A stretch of 52,728 bases of DNA. Source: JAVBNA01 sp031551875 (GTDB lineage Bacteria; Bacillota; Clostridia; Oscillospirales; Acutalibacteraceae). Where the stretch lies: positions 1-52,728 of the forward strand of contig JAVBNA010000010.1 of NCBI GenBank assembly GCA_031551875.1. Direction: 5' to 3'. Shown in pieces: positions 45,434 to 52,728 of this stretch. Every line of letters starts with the position of its first letter. Within the stretch, counting starts at the first letter, position 1. The notes under the pieces were generated by a model that worked only from the letters and a program-made list of their open reading frames with translations, was not told the DNA's origin and did no database searches. Both the position numbers and the translations under genes were made by a program.

Positions 45434-46522
45434 TTATGTGAAAAGACCCAAGCTGGTTTTATAGGGGATGAGGTTCGCCTGCCGCAACACATAGGCCGTG
45501 AGAACAAAGTAAGAAAATGCGAACACCGAAAGCATCGCAATGACAAGCGGTTTACTGTCCTTTTTTACTATTTTCGGCATCTCCCCTAATATTAAAATTT
45601 GCGGTAACGCAAAATACAGGCTTGTGCGTTTTATAAAGGGACTGACAAAGCCGGTAAAACCAATTAATACATCAAACGCCGATAAAATGATGTATAATTT
45701 ATTCCTTTTATCGTGCTTGATTAACTTTTGGGAGAACACCAATTCCAGCAATAATATTGCGATTTTCACAACAATATCTCTGTTTTGACCGCTTGCGTCC
45801 GTTTCCGCATACATGATATACCGATCAAATAAATCTATGGAGGAAAGCTTTGACACGATGCTCTGGTACGAGAACAGGACAACGATCCCCGCAATAAAAA
45901 ACAGGCATATAAAATCCCAGCGTCGTAAATCATCTGTTTGTTGATTCCAAAAGAAGTAAATGGGCAAGGCAACCAAAGCGGTCGGGTGAAAGGTGGCCGC
46001 CAGCAGAACGAGGGCAAAAAATGAAACCGGTTTATGGGCAAAAACATATTGATAGGCAAAAAACACAATGGCAACCGCAATATATTGCCGCATGATGTTG
46101 TACGACGGCAAGTAAAACATAAAGAAAAAAACAAACATGGCAAAGGGAACGCTTACGTATACTTTGTGATCGGTGACGACCACATATACAAGCACAACCA
46201 AAATAAGATTGCAAATCCCGAAAAATACAATATGGTTCCCTAACAAATGAGACATCTTCTGGATGATAAAATACCCCATTGTAAATAGATGATTATCTTT
46301 GTTAAGTGCAAAAAACGGAGCATCTTTATTTCTTATAAACGTATTATATGTAACGACAATATCTGTTCCGCAAAAGCGAATTGCCGCGACAATGACAGGA
46401 ATGAGCAACCCTAAACAGGTTATAAAATTGAATTTTCTTTTCCGCTTATATCCGAAATAAATCAAGAGTAAGGAAAATAAAAATATCAAAATATAAAACA
46501 ACAAACTGCCAAAATTTGACAT
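45434..46522 (-). CDS. EpsG family polysaccharide polymerase
   Basis: This 362-residue protein has about ten membrane segments and the EpsG-family stretch AAIRFCGTDIVVTYNTF and later LPSYNIMRQYIAVAI. EpsG proteins join repeat units outside the membrane (Wzy role). The gene is clearly AT-richer than the flanks, pointing to horizontal exchange of the cluster. AAGGAG lies before the ATG. Confidence 0.87.
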   Translation of the reverse strand: MSNFGSLLFYILIFLFSLLLIYFGYKRKRKFNFITCLGLLIPVIVAAIRFCGTDIVVTYNTFIRNKDAPFFALNKDNHLFTMGYFIIQKMSHLLGNHIVFFGICNLILVVLVYVVVTDHKVYVSVPFAMFVFFFMFYLPSYNIMRQYIAVAIVFFAYQYVFAHKPVSFFALVLLAATFHPTALVALPIYFFWNQQTDDLRRWDFICLFFIAGIVVLFSYQSIVSKLSSIDLFDRYIMYAETDASGQNRDIVVKIAILLLELVFSQKLIKHDKRNKLYIILSAFDVLIGFTGFVSPFIKRTSLYFALPQILILGEMPKIVKKDSKPLVIAMLSVFAFSYFVLTAYVLRQANLIPYKTSLGLFT

Positions 46523-46539
46523 ATTAACTCCTTATACGA

Positions 46540-47343
46540 TCAGGTATTATGATAGCGGTGCATGATGGATTTTGGCAGGATTGCGGAAATGAGCGGACGC
46601 ACTGTAAAAGCATATTGATGTATCGGAAAATTCAGCATTTTGAATCCTAGCCATCTGGTCTTCACCATGCCCAGAGCCGCCTTTACGGTTCTCTTCTTTT
46701 TATAATCCGCAATATCCTCATGGTAATGAATTAATGGCTCCTGCAAATTATACCCGTGAAATCCCTTCGCAAAAAAACGAAACCACAAATCAAGATCCTG
46801 ACCTTTTCGGGTGCGGTCGCTGACGATGTACCCGCCCAAGGTGTCGTAAATTGATTTTCTCATCATAATTGTCGGGTGACAAAACGGGATGCTTTTCAGC
46901 AAGGTGGATTTTGTCGGATACGCTTCCGGAAGTTTGACGGGGTATTCTCTGTTTTCGCAGTATGGAATGAACCCCCCTCCGACCACCCCGATTTCAGGAT
47001 GGGTGTCTAAATACGCCACCTGTTTTTGGAATCTTGTAGAAAAGCAAATGTCATCGCCATCCATCCGGGCTATATATTCTCCGCAGGCCTGATATAAGCA
47101 TTGATTCAGTGAAAATGCCAAGCCCATATTTCTGTCGTTTGAAATCAGGGTTATTTGATCCGGATAGGCATCGCTGTATTTTTTAGCAATCTGAAAGGTC
47201 GTATCGCTTGAGCCATCGTCACACAGGATGAGCTCCCAGTTTGTATACGTTTGCGCCAGAATTGAAGCAATGCTCCGATCCAGAGTCGAGGCGCAATTGT
47301 ATATGCCCATAATTACTGATACTTTTTTGTTTTGAAAATTCAT
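46540..47343 (-). CDS. glycosyltransferase family 2
   Basis: This 267-residue GT-A enzyme begins with VSVIMGIYNCASTLDRSI and has the donor-binding acidic motifs DDGSSD and RMDGDD (the metal-binding D-x-D). It is a typical inverting sugar transferase of capsule/exopolysaccharide clusters. The start at 47343 follows GGGGGAC; the longer frame would overlap the preceding gene and is not used. Confidence 0.88.
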   Translation of the reverse strand: MNFQNKKVSVIMGIYNCASTLDRSIASILAQTYTNWELILCDDGSSDTTFQIAKKYSDAYPDQITLISNDRNMGLAFSLNQCLYQACGEYIARMDGDDICFSTRFQKQVAYLDTHPEIGVVGGGFIPYCENREYPVKLPEAYPTKSTLLKSIPFCHPTIMMRKSIYDTLGGYIVSDRTRKGQDLDLWFRFFAKGFHGYNLQEPLIHYHEDIADYKKKRTVKAALGMVKTRWLGFKMLNFPIHQYAFTVRPLISAILPKSIMHRYHNT

Positions 47344-47362
47344 TCTACGTCCCCCGGATTCG

Positions 47363-49390
47363 TCATGCATGAGAATATATTTCTGACAATCGTTTAATGA
47401 CGATGTGTATATCAAACTCAGAAACTTTTTTTATATTATGCCGCGATGCTTTCTTTATAAAGGAACGATCTCTTAAAAGACTTTCGATATGAATTGCAAA
47501 CGTCTCTGCGTCCTCCGGCCCTGCCGTAAACCCGCTCTCTCCGTCGACCGAATAGTCGCGGATTCCATGGACATTCGCAGTGACAAGCGGTAATCCGCAG
47601 GCCATCGCTTCAAGGGCTGCTACGCCCAACCCTTCGCGCCTAGATGGAAACGCAAATATATCCGCTGATTTACACACTTCAATCACATCTTTTCGATATC
47701 CAAGCAAATGAAACTGATCCTCTATGTTTAATTTTTTTGCTAAATCCCTTAAATACTCCTCCCGATCCCCGACACCGCAAATGGCGTAATGGATGGCAGG
47801 ATGATCTGTGCTTGAGATTGCTCTGAGAATGGCTTCATGATTTTTATTTGCGTTTAATTCGCCCACGGACAAGACTAAAAAAGCATTATTGGGAATATCA
47901 AGCTCTTGTCTTTTTATGGCTTTGTCAACTTTTATGTTTCTTATATGCTCAACATCCACGCCGACCCCAGGAACGTATTCAGTTTTTTTCGCGTGGAAGG
48001 ATCGTTTGGCCCTGCGATAATCTTCTCGATTAATCGTAATCAGAACATCGGTATAAAAAGAGCAGATCCATTCGGCAGGATAATAGAGAAGCCAATTTTT
48101 CTTTTGCGCGCCCTTGTAAAAATGAAAGCCATGCGCGGTGTAGACGACCTTTGTTCCGTATTTCTTTCTGGCCCTCCTTGCGCCCAGCCTGGCAATCACA
48201 CCGCCGATGGGTGAATGGCAATGAAGCAGTGTATACTTGCGCTCCATGCACAGCTTTTTAATGCTTTTGTATGAAGAGAATATCCCTTTACTATCAAAAA
48301 TTCTACGCGGAATGGACATGTGAATCACATGCACGCCCTGCTCTGACAAGTTCTTCTTAACCTCATCCACTCTCTCCCGCGTGGTCGTGCTGCCGGTCTC
48401 AAAGTTTGCGGCCACATCGACCTGATAACCAGCATCCTGAAGTATTTTGATGTTGGGCATATTAAACTGGTCAATCATGGAAGCGACCGAGGCCAAAATT
48501 AACGCTCTGGGCGCGGCGGGCGCTTCGGTTCTCCGAATGCTTTCTTCCAGCCCGCAAACCCGATATGGTTCTTTATACTCCGACAGGCTTTGCTCATAAC
48601 TTAAATTACCAAAAGCCTTATTCACCAATTTTATATAACGGCCCATCCATTTTAAGAACCATCCAAAGCCATGCACAAGCGCAACCTTCCTGCCATGCAC
48701 AGCACCGATCTTCCTAACCATCTCCGAGGTCGACGTGTACTCTGCATTCTGCGGCCAGAAGATTCCCTGCTCCCTGTTTTCCACAAGTAAACGTACAAAC
48801 TCCAGTAGGTTTTCAATGTATAGCATGGAACGCTCATTTTTTACATAGGGGAACAGAGGCAGCTTTTGCACAAATTTCGACAAGATGGGATAATTCCCCT
48901 TACAGCCCGGGCCATAAATCATCGGAGCACGCAAAACAACAACTTTGAAGTGCTCATCACTCAGCGGTAGAATTCCCTCTTCTGCTTTCACTTTGCTGTC
49001 TCCATAAAAATTTTCCGGCTTCACCGGCGTATTCTCCGCGATGCGCTTTTGCTCTCCAACGATCGCATTGCCGCCATAGACCATAGAGCTGCTCATGAAA
49101 ATAAACTGCCTTGCTCCATCCCTCCTGGCTTTTTTCGCCGTCTCGATGGTCAGGTCAGTATTGGTCTTATAATAGAGTTTCTTTTGTTCATCAGATATTC
49201 TGTCGGCATCCGTGTGCGCCATACCCGCAACATGAAATACCGTGTCATACGCCGCAAAACTCTTTTGCCTCCAAGAGCTGTTCATCATGTCGATGGTGTC
49301 TACCCGATATTGATCAGGCCACCTCGACATATATCTTTCAAAGGATGTCCCGATAAAACTATCCTTACCGGTAATCAATACTTTCATCAT
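47363..49390 (-). CDS. fused NAD-epimerase and GT4 glycosyltransferase
   Basis: This 675-residue protein joins two enzymes. Residues 1 to about 280 are a short-chain epimerase/dehydratase with the N-terminal motif ITGKDSFIG and a catalytic Tyr in YGDSKVKAE. Residues about 288-675 are a GT-B family 4 glycosyltransferase with PSRREGLGVAALEAMACGLP and a His-rich stretch HCHSPIGGV. These are usually separate neighbouring genes. The link is short, and there is no stop or frameshift between them. The likely job is to make or reduce a nucleotide sugar and pass it on. The start at 49390 is chosen over GTG 49399 for AGGTG spacing; ATG 49387 is also possible. It is the first gene of the polysaccharide operon. 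Confidence 0.85.
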   Translation of the reverse strand: MMKVLITGKDSFIGTSFERYMSRWPDQYRVDTIDMMNSSWRQKSFAAYDTVFHVAGMAHTDADRISDEQKKLYYKTNTDLTIETAKKARRDGARQFIFMSSSMVYGGNAIVGEQKRIAENTPVKPENFYGDSKVKAEEGILPLSDEHFKVVVLRAPMIYGPGCKGNYPILSKFVQKLPLFPYVKNERSMLYIENLLEFVRLLVENREQGIFWPQNAEYTSTSEMVRKIGAVHGRKVALVHGFGWFLKWMGRYIKLVNKAFGNLSYEQSLSEYKEPYRVCGLEESIRRTEAPAAPRALILASVASMIDQFNMPNIKILQDAGYQVDVAANFETGSTTTRERVDEVKKNLSEQGVHVIHMSIPRRIFDSKGIFSSYKSIKKLCMERKYTLLHCHSPIGGVIARLGARRARKKYGTKVVYTAHGFHFYKGAQKKNWLLYYPAEWICSFYTDVLITINREDYRRAKRSFHAKKTEYVPGVGVDVEHIRNIKVDKAIKRQELDIPNNAFLVLSVGELNANKNHEAILRAISSTDHPAIHYAICGVGDREEYLRDLAKKLNIEDQFHLLGYRKDVIEVCKSADIFAFPSRREGLGVAALEAMACGLPLVTANVHGIRDYSVDGESGFTAGPEDAETFAIHIESLLRDRSFIKKASRHNIKKVSEFDIHIVIKRLSEIYSHA

Positions 49391-49413
49391 CACAGCCACA
49401 CCTATCTATCCGC

Positions 49414-49442
49414 ATAACCTGTCCATCTCATTTGCAGGTTAT
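49414..49442 (-). promoter_or_regulatory. leader hairpin before the polysaccharide operon
   Basis: ATAACCTG and CAGGTTAT (49414-49421 and 49435-49442) form an 8-bp perfect stem with a 13-base loop, 23 bases before the first start codon. It could affect translation or anti-termination. A second, 6-bp repeat (AGAATC/GATTCT) lies further upstream in the leader. The rest of 49400-49755 shows no gene. Confidence 0.4.
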
Positions 49443-49591
49443 TTAAATCAAAGAATTGCACCCACCTCAACCCGTCAGTTGCTTCTTACAAGAATCTCCA
49501 TAAAGGATTCTCTTCGAAATATGACGTCCTCCATTCCTAAATACAATCACATTTGCCAATTCTATTCACTGAAATCGTATATCGGGTAGTG

Positions 49592-49600
49592 ATTATAGCA
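49592..49600 (-). promoter_or_regulatory. extended -10 promoter of the polysaccharide operon
   Basis: On the minus strand TGC (49600-49598) directly precedes TATAAT (49597-49592). The -35 is poor. The transcript would have a leader of about 195 bases. Confidence 0.5.
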
Positions 49601-49755
49601 TAAAACATAAGCCGCCACCTTTATGAGTGAAACATGATCACGTAAGAGTATAAAAAACAGATATAATAAAATTTCATGTTGATTTGTGTCGAAAATTTGT
49701 GAATGCTGGCTCCTCCCCAATTACGCATATATGCACTCTCTCAGATATAATTCTG

Positions 49756-49784
49756 TTGACCTCATAGTAAAAATCGGGTATAAT
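49756..49784 (+). promoter_or_regulatory. near-consensus promoter of the toxin-antitoxin pair
   Basis: TTGACC (49756-49761) and TATAAT (49779-49784) are 17 bases apart, 31 bases before the antitoxin start codon. Confidence 0.85.
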
Positions 49785-49815
49785 ATAATTAGAATTTTAC
49801 AATGGAGTGATCGAG

Positions 49816-50106
49816 ATGCATATCAAGCCTTCAGCCAGTATTCGGCAAAATTACAACGAGATCGCGGCGCTTTGCCGCTCAACCAGGGAGCCCGTCTACC
49901 TGACCAAAAACGGGGAAGGGGATTTGGTCGTGATGGACATTGAATCCTTTCAGCAGCGGGAAAAGATGCTCAAGCTGCGCGAAGAGCTGTTGCGGGTCGA
50001 AGAGGAATGGCTTGCGGGTCATGCGGGGTATACCATTGAAGAACTGAACGCAGGGTTGAAAGCTGCGATTGACGAGGTGACGCATGGAACAGAAACCGCA
50101 ATATGA
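49816..50106 (+). CDS. type II antitoxin, Phd/YefM family
   Basis: This 96-residue protein has the Phd/YefM DNA-binding fold: IKPSASIRQNYNEIAALC followed by EPVYLTKNGEGDLVVMDIESF. The acidic C-terminal half would wrap the toxin. Such antitoxins usually repress their own promoter; the site is likely in the promoter region just upstream. The ATG at 49816 has GGAG 8 bases before it; an earlier GTG at 49807 is less likely. It overlaps the toxin gene by 23 bases. Confidence 0.9.
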   Translation: MHIKPSASIRQNYNEIAALCRSTREPVYLTKNGEGDLVVMDIESFQQREKMLKLREELLRVEEEWLAGHAGYTIEELNAGLKAAIDEVTHGTETAI

Positions 50107-50401
50107 CGTAAGGATTGCGCCGCGCTGCTATCAGATGCTCAAAGGCCATGTCGCGTTTGTCGCACAGAAAAATCCCGTTGCCGCGGATCGCCTTCGCCAA
50201 GCGCTGATTGCCTCCATGCTCTCCCTGCGGGAGATGCCCGGAAAGTTTCCCTTTCTTGAAGCGGAAGAAATCCCATACGAAAAATACCATAAGATGGTGG
50301 TGGATTGCCGTTACCTGATTTTGTATCGCATTCGTGACCCGATCGTCTTTGTCGATTATGTCATCGACGGCCGGCAGGATTATGCACACCTGGTCCGGTG
50401 A
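50084..50401 (+). CDS. type II toxin, RelE/ParE family
   Basis: This 105-residue protein fits the RelE/ParE fold: N-terminal helix pair (ADRLRQALIASMLSLREMP) and C-terminal strands CRYLILYRI and VFVDYVIDGRQDY. RelE members cut mRNA on the ribosome and ParE members poison gyrase; sequence does not decide between these. The overlap with the antitoxin gene gives coupled translation, normal for such pairs. A terminator follows. Confidence 0.9.
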   Translation: MEQKPQYDVRIAPRCYQMLKGHVAFVAQKNPVAADRLRQALIASMLSLREMPGKFPFLEAEEIPYEKYHKMVVDCRYLILYRIRDPIVFVDYVIDGRQDYAHLVR

Positions 50402-50416
50402 AAATGAAACACTTCC

Positions 50417-50447
50417 AAAAGGCACTGCTTGAGGCGTGTGCCTTTTT
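50417..50447 (+). terminator. terminator of the toxin-antitoxin pair
   Basis: AAAAGGCAC (50417-50425) pairs with GTGCCTTTT (50438-50446), followed by further T residues. Confidence 0.7.
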
Positions 50448-50508
50448 ATTATTTTTAGTATCTTTAGATACAATTTATGTGGGTATTATTGGGCATTCTG
50501 TTTCCCTG

Positions 50509-50537
50509 TTGCGTCCTGAATTGGTTTTTGATATAAT
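50509..50537 (+). promoter_or_regulatory. promoter of the ABC exporter
   Basis: TATAAT (50532-50537) has TTGCGT (50509-50514) 17 bases upstream; the -35 is weak. It lies 47 bases before the ATP-binding gene. Confidence 0.55.
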
Positions 50538-50584
50538 GAATGTGGTCATTTCCATGATTACCCAAAAGAAAGGAAACGAAGCGT

Positions 50585-51499
50585 ATGGCCAATATCATTG
50601 AGGTCCAAAACTTCACAAAAAAATACGGCAGCTTTACTGCGGTCGACGACATTTCCTTCCATGTGGAGGAGGGCAGCATTTTTGCCTTTCTCGGGCCAAA
50701 CGGCGCCGGGAAAAGCACGACCATCAATACTCTCTGCACCATTTTCGACAAAACGGAGGGCGTCATGCTCATCGACGGGAAGGACGTCAGCCGACAAAAA
50801 GAACAGGTGCGCGCGGTCATCGGCGTTGTGTTTCAAGAATCGACGCTGGACACCAAAATGACGCTGTACGAAAACCTGCAGATGCACGGCCATTTTTATG
50901 GCCTACCCAATAATGAAATGCCCGAACGCATCGATGCGGTGCTTCAAATCGTAGACTTGCTGGAATGGAAGAAAAAGATGGTCAGCGCGCTTTCGGGCGG
51001 CATGAAACGCCGTGTGGAAATCGCGCGAAGCTTGCTTCACACGCCCAAGGTGCTCTTCCTGGATGAGCCGACCACCGGTCTTGATCCGCAGACCCGCGCT
51101 CACATCTGGGACTATATCGTCAAGCTTCAAAAAGAAAACAACATGACCATCTTCCTGACCACCCACTACATGGATGAGGCGGAAATCTGCAAAAAGGTTG
51201 CTGTCATCGACGGCGGCAAAATTGTTGCCATGGATACGCCTTATGAGCTAAAACGTCAGTATACCAAAGACAAAGCCTACATTACGACTCAAAGCGGCCC
51301 CGCGCTGGAAACGCTGCTGAACCGGTATGGCATGGAGTACAAAAACAAAACCACCCACTATTCGGTGGTAGTCAGCGATATGCCGGCGCTGCTTTCGCTT
51401 GTGGCCGAGCATAAAGAATTCATCCGCGATATGGAAATCAAAAAGGGAACGCTCAACGACGTGTTCCTGGAAATCACAGGAAAGGACATCCGTGTATGA
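50585..51499 (+). CDS. ABC transporter ATP-binding protein, DrrA-like
   Basis: This 304-residue ATPase has Walker A GPNGAGKS, signature LSGGMKRRVEIARSL and Walker B VLFLDEPTTGLD, with the C-terminal extension of the drug-resistance DrrA group. It drives a type 2 exporter with the next gene, overlapping it by ATGA. The cargo (drug, lipid or peptide) is unknown. AAAGGAAACG precedes the ATG at 50585. Confidence 0.92.
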   Translation: MANIIEVQNFTKKYGSFTAVDDISFHVEEGSIFAFLGPNGAGKSTTINTLCTIFDKTEGVMLIDGKDVSRQKEQVRAVIGVVFQESTLDTKMTLYENLQMHGHFYGLPNNEMPERIDAVLQIVDLLEWKKKMVSALSGGMKRRVEIARSLLHTPKVLFLDEPTTGLDPQTRAHIWDYIVKLQKENNMTIFLTTHYMDEAEICKKVAVIDGGKIVAMDTPYELKRQYTKDKAYITTQSGPALETLLNRYGMEYKNKTTHYSVVVSDMPALLSLVAEHKEFIRDMEIKKGTLNDVFLEITGKDIRV

Positions 51500-52332
51500 G
51501 AATTGTCGCCGCTTTATGGTTCCGCAGCCTCAAGGCCTTTTGGCGGAATAAGGTACAGCTGTTTTTTACCCTCGCTATGCCCTTCTTCTTTCTTTATGTA
51601 TTCAGCGCAGTTTTCGGGATGGAAAACATCGAAAATCCCATCAACTATATGCTGGCCGGTATCGTCATCACCGACGTGTTTCAGACCTCCCTCAACATTG
51701 CCTCTTCCACAATCACCGACATTGTGTCCGGCTTCATGAAGGAGGTGCTGGTCAGCCCGGTCAAGCGTATCCAGATCGCTCTGGGTCAGCTTCTGGCTGC
51801 CGCGACCATCTCCACCATGCAGGGCATCGTCGTGCTGATCATCGGCCTGTTCATCGGCCTGCGTTTTACCTCCGTCTGGACGCCCCTCCTGGTGATTGGC
51901 GTGATGATCATTGTGGGGCTTGTTTTCTCAGCGTTTGGGCTGTTTCTGGCGACGCTCATTAAAAACGCGCAGACCTTCCAGATCGTCGAGACGGCCATCA
52001 GCATGCCGCTCACCTTCCTTTGCGGCGCCTACGTTCCGCTCAGCCTGCTGCCCGCGCCCCTCCAGGCGGTGGCCTACTGTAATCCAATGACTTACACCAC
52101 TGCCTTTTTCCGCACGATCATTTTGGAAAAGACCTCGCTGACCACCGATCAGCTGATCCGGGAGCAGCTCGCCTTTCAGTTCGGGAACTTCACAGTGACG
52201 CCCTTCATCAGTATGATCATTGTGTTGCTGTTCGGGGTGCTTTTCCTGGCGCTCGCCACAACCGTATTCTCCAGGGTTGATTTTTCCCGCATCAATCGTA
52301 CAAGGTTATCCGACGCCGATATCTGGGCATAG
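51496..52332 (+). CDS. ABC-2 type transporter permease, DrrB-like
   Basis: This 278-residue membrane protein has six predicted helices and the ABC-2 motif region LTFLCGAYVPLSLLPAPLQ followed by NPMTYTTAFFR, typical of DrrB/NodJ permeases. It works as a dimer with the ATP-binding protein. The gene starts inside the stop of the preceding one and ends before a strong terminator. Confidence 0.92.
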   Translation: MRIVAALWFRSLKAFWRNKVQLFFTLAMPFFFLYVFSAVFGMENIENPINYMLAGIVITDVFQTSLNIASSTITDIVSGFMKEVLVSPVKRIQIALGQLLAAATISTMQGIVVLIIGLFIGLRFTSVWTPLLVIGVMIIVGLVFSAFGLFLATLIKNAQTFQIVETAISMPLTFLCGAYVPLSLLPAPLQAVAYCNPMTYTTAFFRTIILEKTSLTTDQLIREQLAFQFGNFTVTPFISMIIVLLFGVLFLALATTVFSRVDFSRINRTRLSDADIWA

Positions 52333-52373
52333 AGGAAGCCCGTCCCCGCAATGTAGGGACGGGCTTCCTTTTT
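52333..52373 (+). terminator. terminator of the ABC exporter operon
   Basis: A 14-bp perfect stem (52333-52346 with 52356-52369) with a 9-base loop ends in a T-run. Confidence 0.88.
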
Positions 52374-52485
52374 GATCTCCTGGGGCTTATAGCCGAACGC
52401 AATTATACCTCCAAACTTTCACGGGTTTGGGCATAAACATCATATGATTCAGCCACACTATCCGCAGGGAAAAGGGGTGAGCCAT

Positions 52486-52692
52486 ATGGAAATCCATGTC
52501 CGTGATGACGACCATATCGTAGAAATATGGCTTACGGGACGAGAAAAATCAGACGAGCAGTTCAAAAAAACTCTGAAGCCTATTTATAATGAATACAAGC
52601 AGAAAAAGTATAAGGTCGCGGTAGTTGAATCGGGCAACGGCGATTTGCAGGATTATACCGCGGGGCTGCTGCTGCATAACAGAATGCTGTAA
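52486..52692 (+). CDS. small protein of unknown function
   Basis: This 68-residue soluble protein (MEIHVRDDDHIVEIWL..., ending in AGLLLHNRML) matches no family I can name. It is mostly charged, with strand-helix-strand pattern: a strand (1-16), a helix (about 20-36), a strand KVAVVES and a helix. AAGGGG lies 9 bases before the ATG at 52486; an earlier ATG at 52444 has none. It stands alone after the exporter terminator and is followed at once by a hairpin that runs to the window edge. Function unknown. Confidence 0.6.
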   Translation: MEIHVRDDDHIVEIWLTGREKSDEQFKKTLKPIYNEYKQKKYKVAVVESGNGDLQDYTAGLLLHNRML

Positions 52693-52700
52693 AGAGGGGC

Positions 52701-52728
52701 GGCGGTTCAACGTTTTTGTTGAACCGCC
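52701..52728 (+). terminator. hairpin at the window edge
   Basis: GGCGGTTCAAC (52701-52711) pairs with GTTGAACCGCC (52718-52728) over 11 bp with the loop GTTTTT. The window ends here, so a T-run cannot be seen. Confidence 0.6.

Noticed and set aside
50398..50601. 67-codon frame between the toxin gene and the ABC gene
   Set aside because: It runs through the toxin-antitoxin terminator and the exporter promoter and overlaps the ABC start; no site of its own.

Overview
The window looks like a chromosome segment of an anaerobic Gram-positive Clostridia bacterium, most like Oscillospirales/Ruminococcaceae. The reasons are AGGAGG-type ribosome binding sites with frequent TTG starts, the PyrK/PyrD1B dihydroorotate dehydrogenase, Gram-positive style TTTACA Pho boxes, sporulation-type genes (a SpoIVFB-like M50 protease and a SpoVT-like N-terminus), YycJ and RlmH side by side, and a secreted dockerin-bearing glycosidase. 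Most of the window is GC-rich; the polysaccharide cluster and the 34.2-35.0 kb spacer are visibly AT-richer. No tRNA, rRNA, CRISPR array, prophage or insertion sequence was seen.

Layout. 0-2 kb (minus): an M50 protease and a SpoIVFA-like membrane partner behind ispD. 2-14 kb (plus): housekeeping genes ilvE, an RluA-type pseudouridine synthase, a zinc-dependent phospholipase C family protein, a LysM-G5-M23 cell-wall peptidase, murA, yycJ, rlmH, a Ca2+-type P-ATPase and a ComM-like AAA ATPase. 14-22 kb (minus): a 1468-residue membrane hybrid histidine kinase, then a tightly packed pyrK-pyrD-histidine phosphatase-ruvX-cyclophilin operon. 22-29 kb (minus): a complete phosphate regulon, pstS-pstC-pstA-pstB-phoU-phoB-phoR, behind four TTTACA boxes.

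29-39 kb: a 1717-residue secreted GH3 enzyme with accessory modules, a cohesin-like module and a dockerin. It is preceded by an 870-bp AT-rich spacer that carries a LacI-type palindrome and a possible 18-residue leader peptide. A truncated SpoVT-like gene follows, then EutH, which appears to share an operon with a soluble hybrid histidine kinase. 39-49 kb: a methyltransferase-domain protein, then a minus-strand surface polysaccharide cluster: an epimerase-glycosyltransferase fusion, a GT2, an EpsG-type polymerase, two GT4 enzymes, a pyruvyl transferase, a flippase and a UDP-glucuronate-epimerase-like protein. 49.7-52.7 kb (plus): a Phd/RelE toxin-antitoxin pair, a DrrA-type ABC exporter and a small unknown protein at the window edge.

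The most unusual signals are: the GH3 protein carrying both a cohesin-like module and a dockerin; two mutually exclusive hairpins that would mask the start of the SpoIVFA-like gene; the hybrid kinase-EutH pairing; the epimerase-glycosyltransferase fusion; and the SpoVT-like gene that breaks off after its conserved first 34 residues. I see no clearly new multi-gene defence or mobile system.
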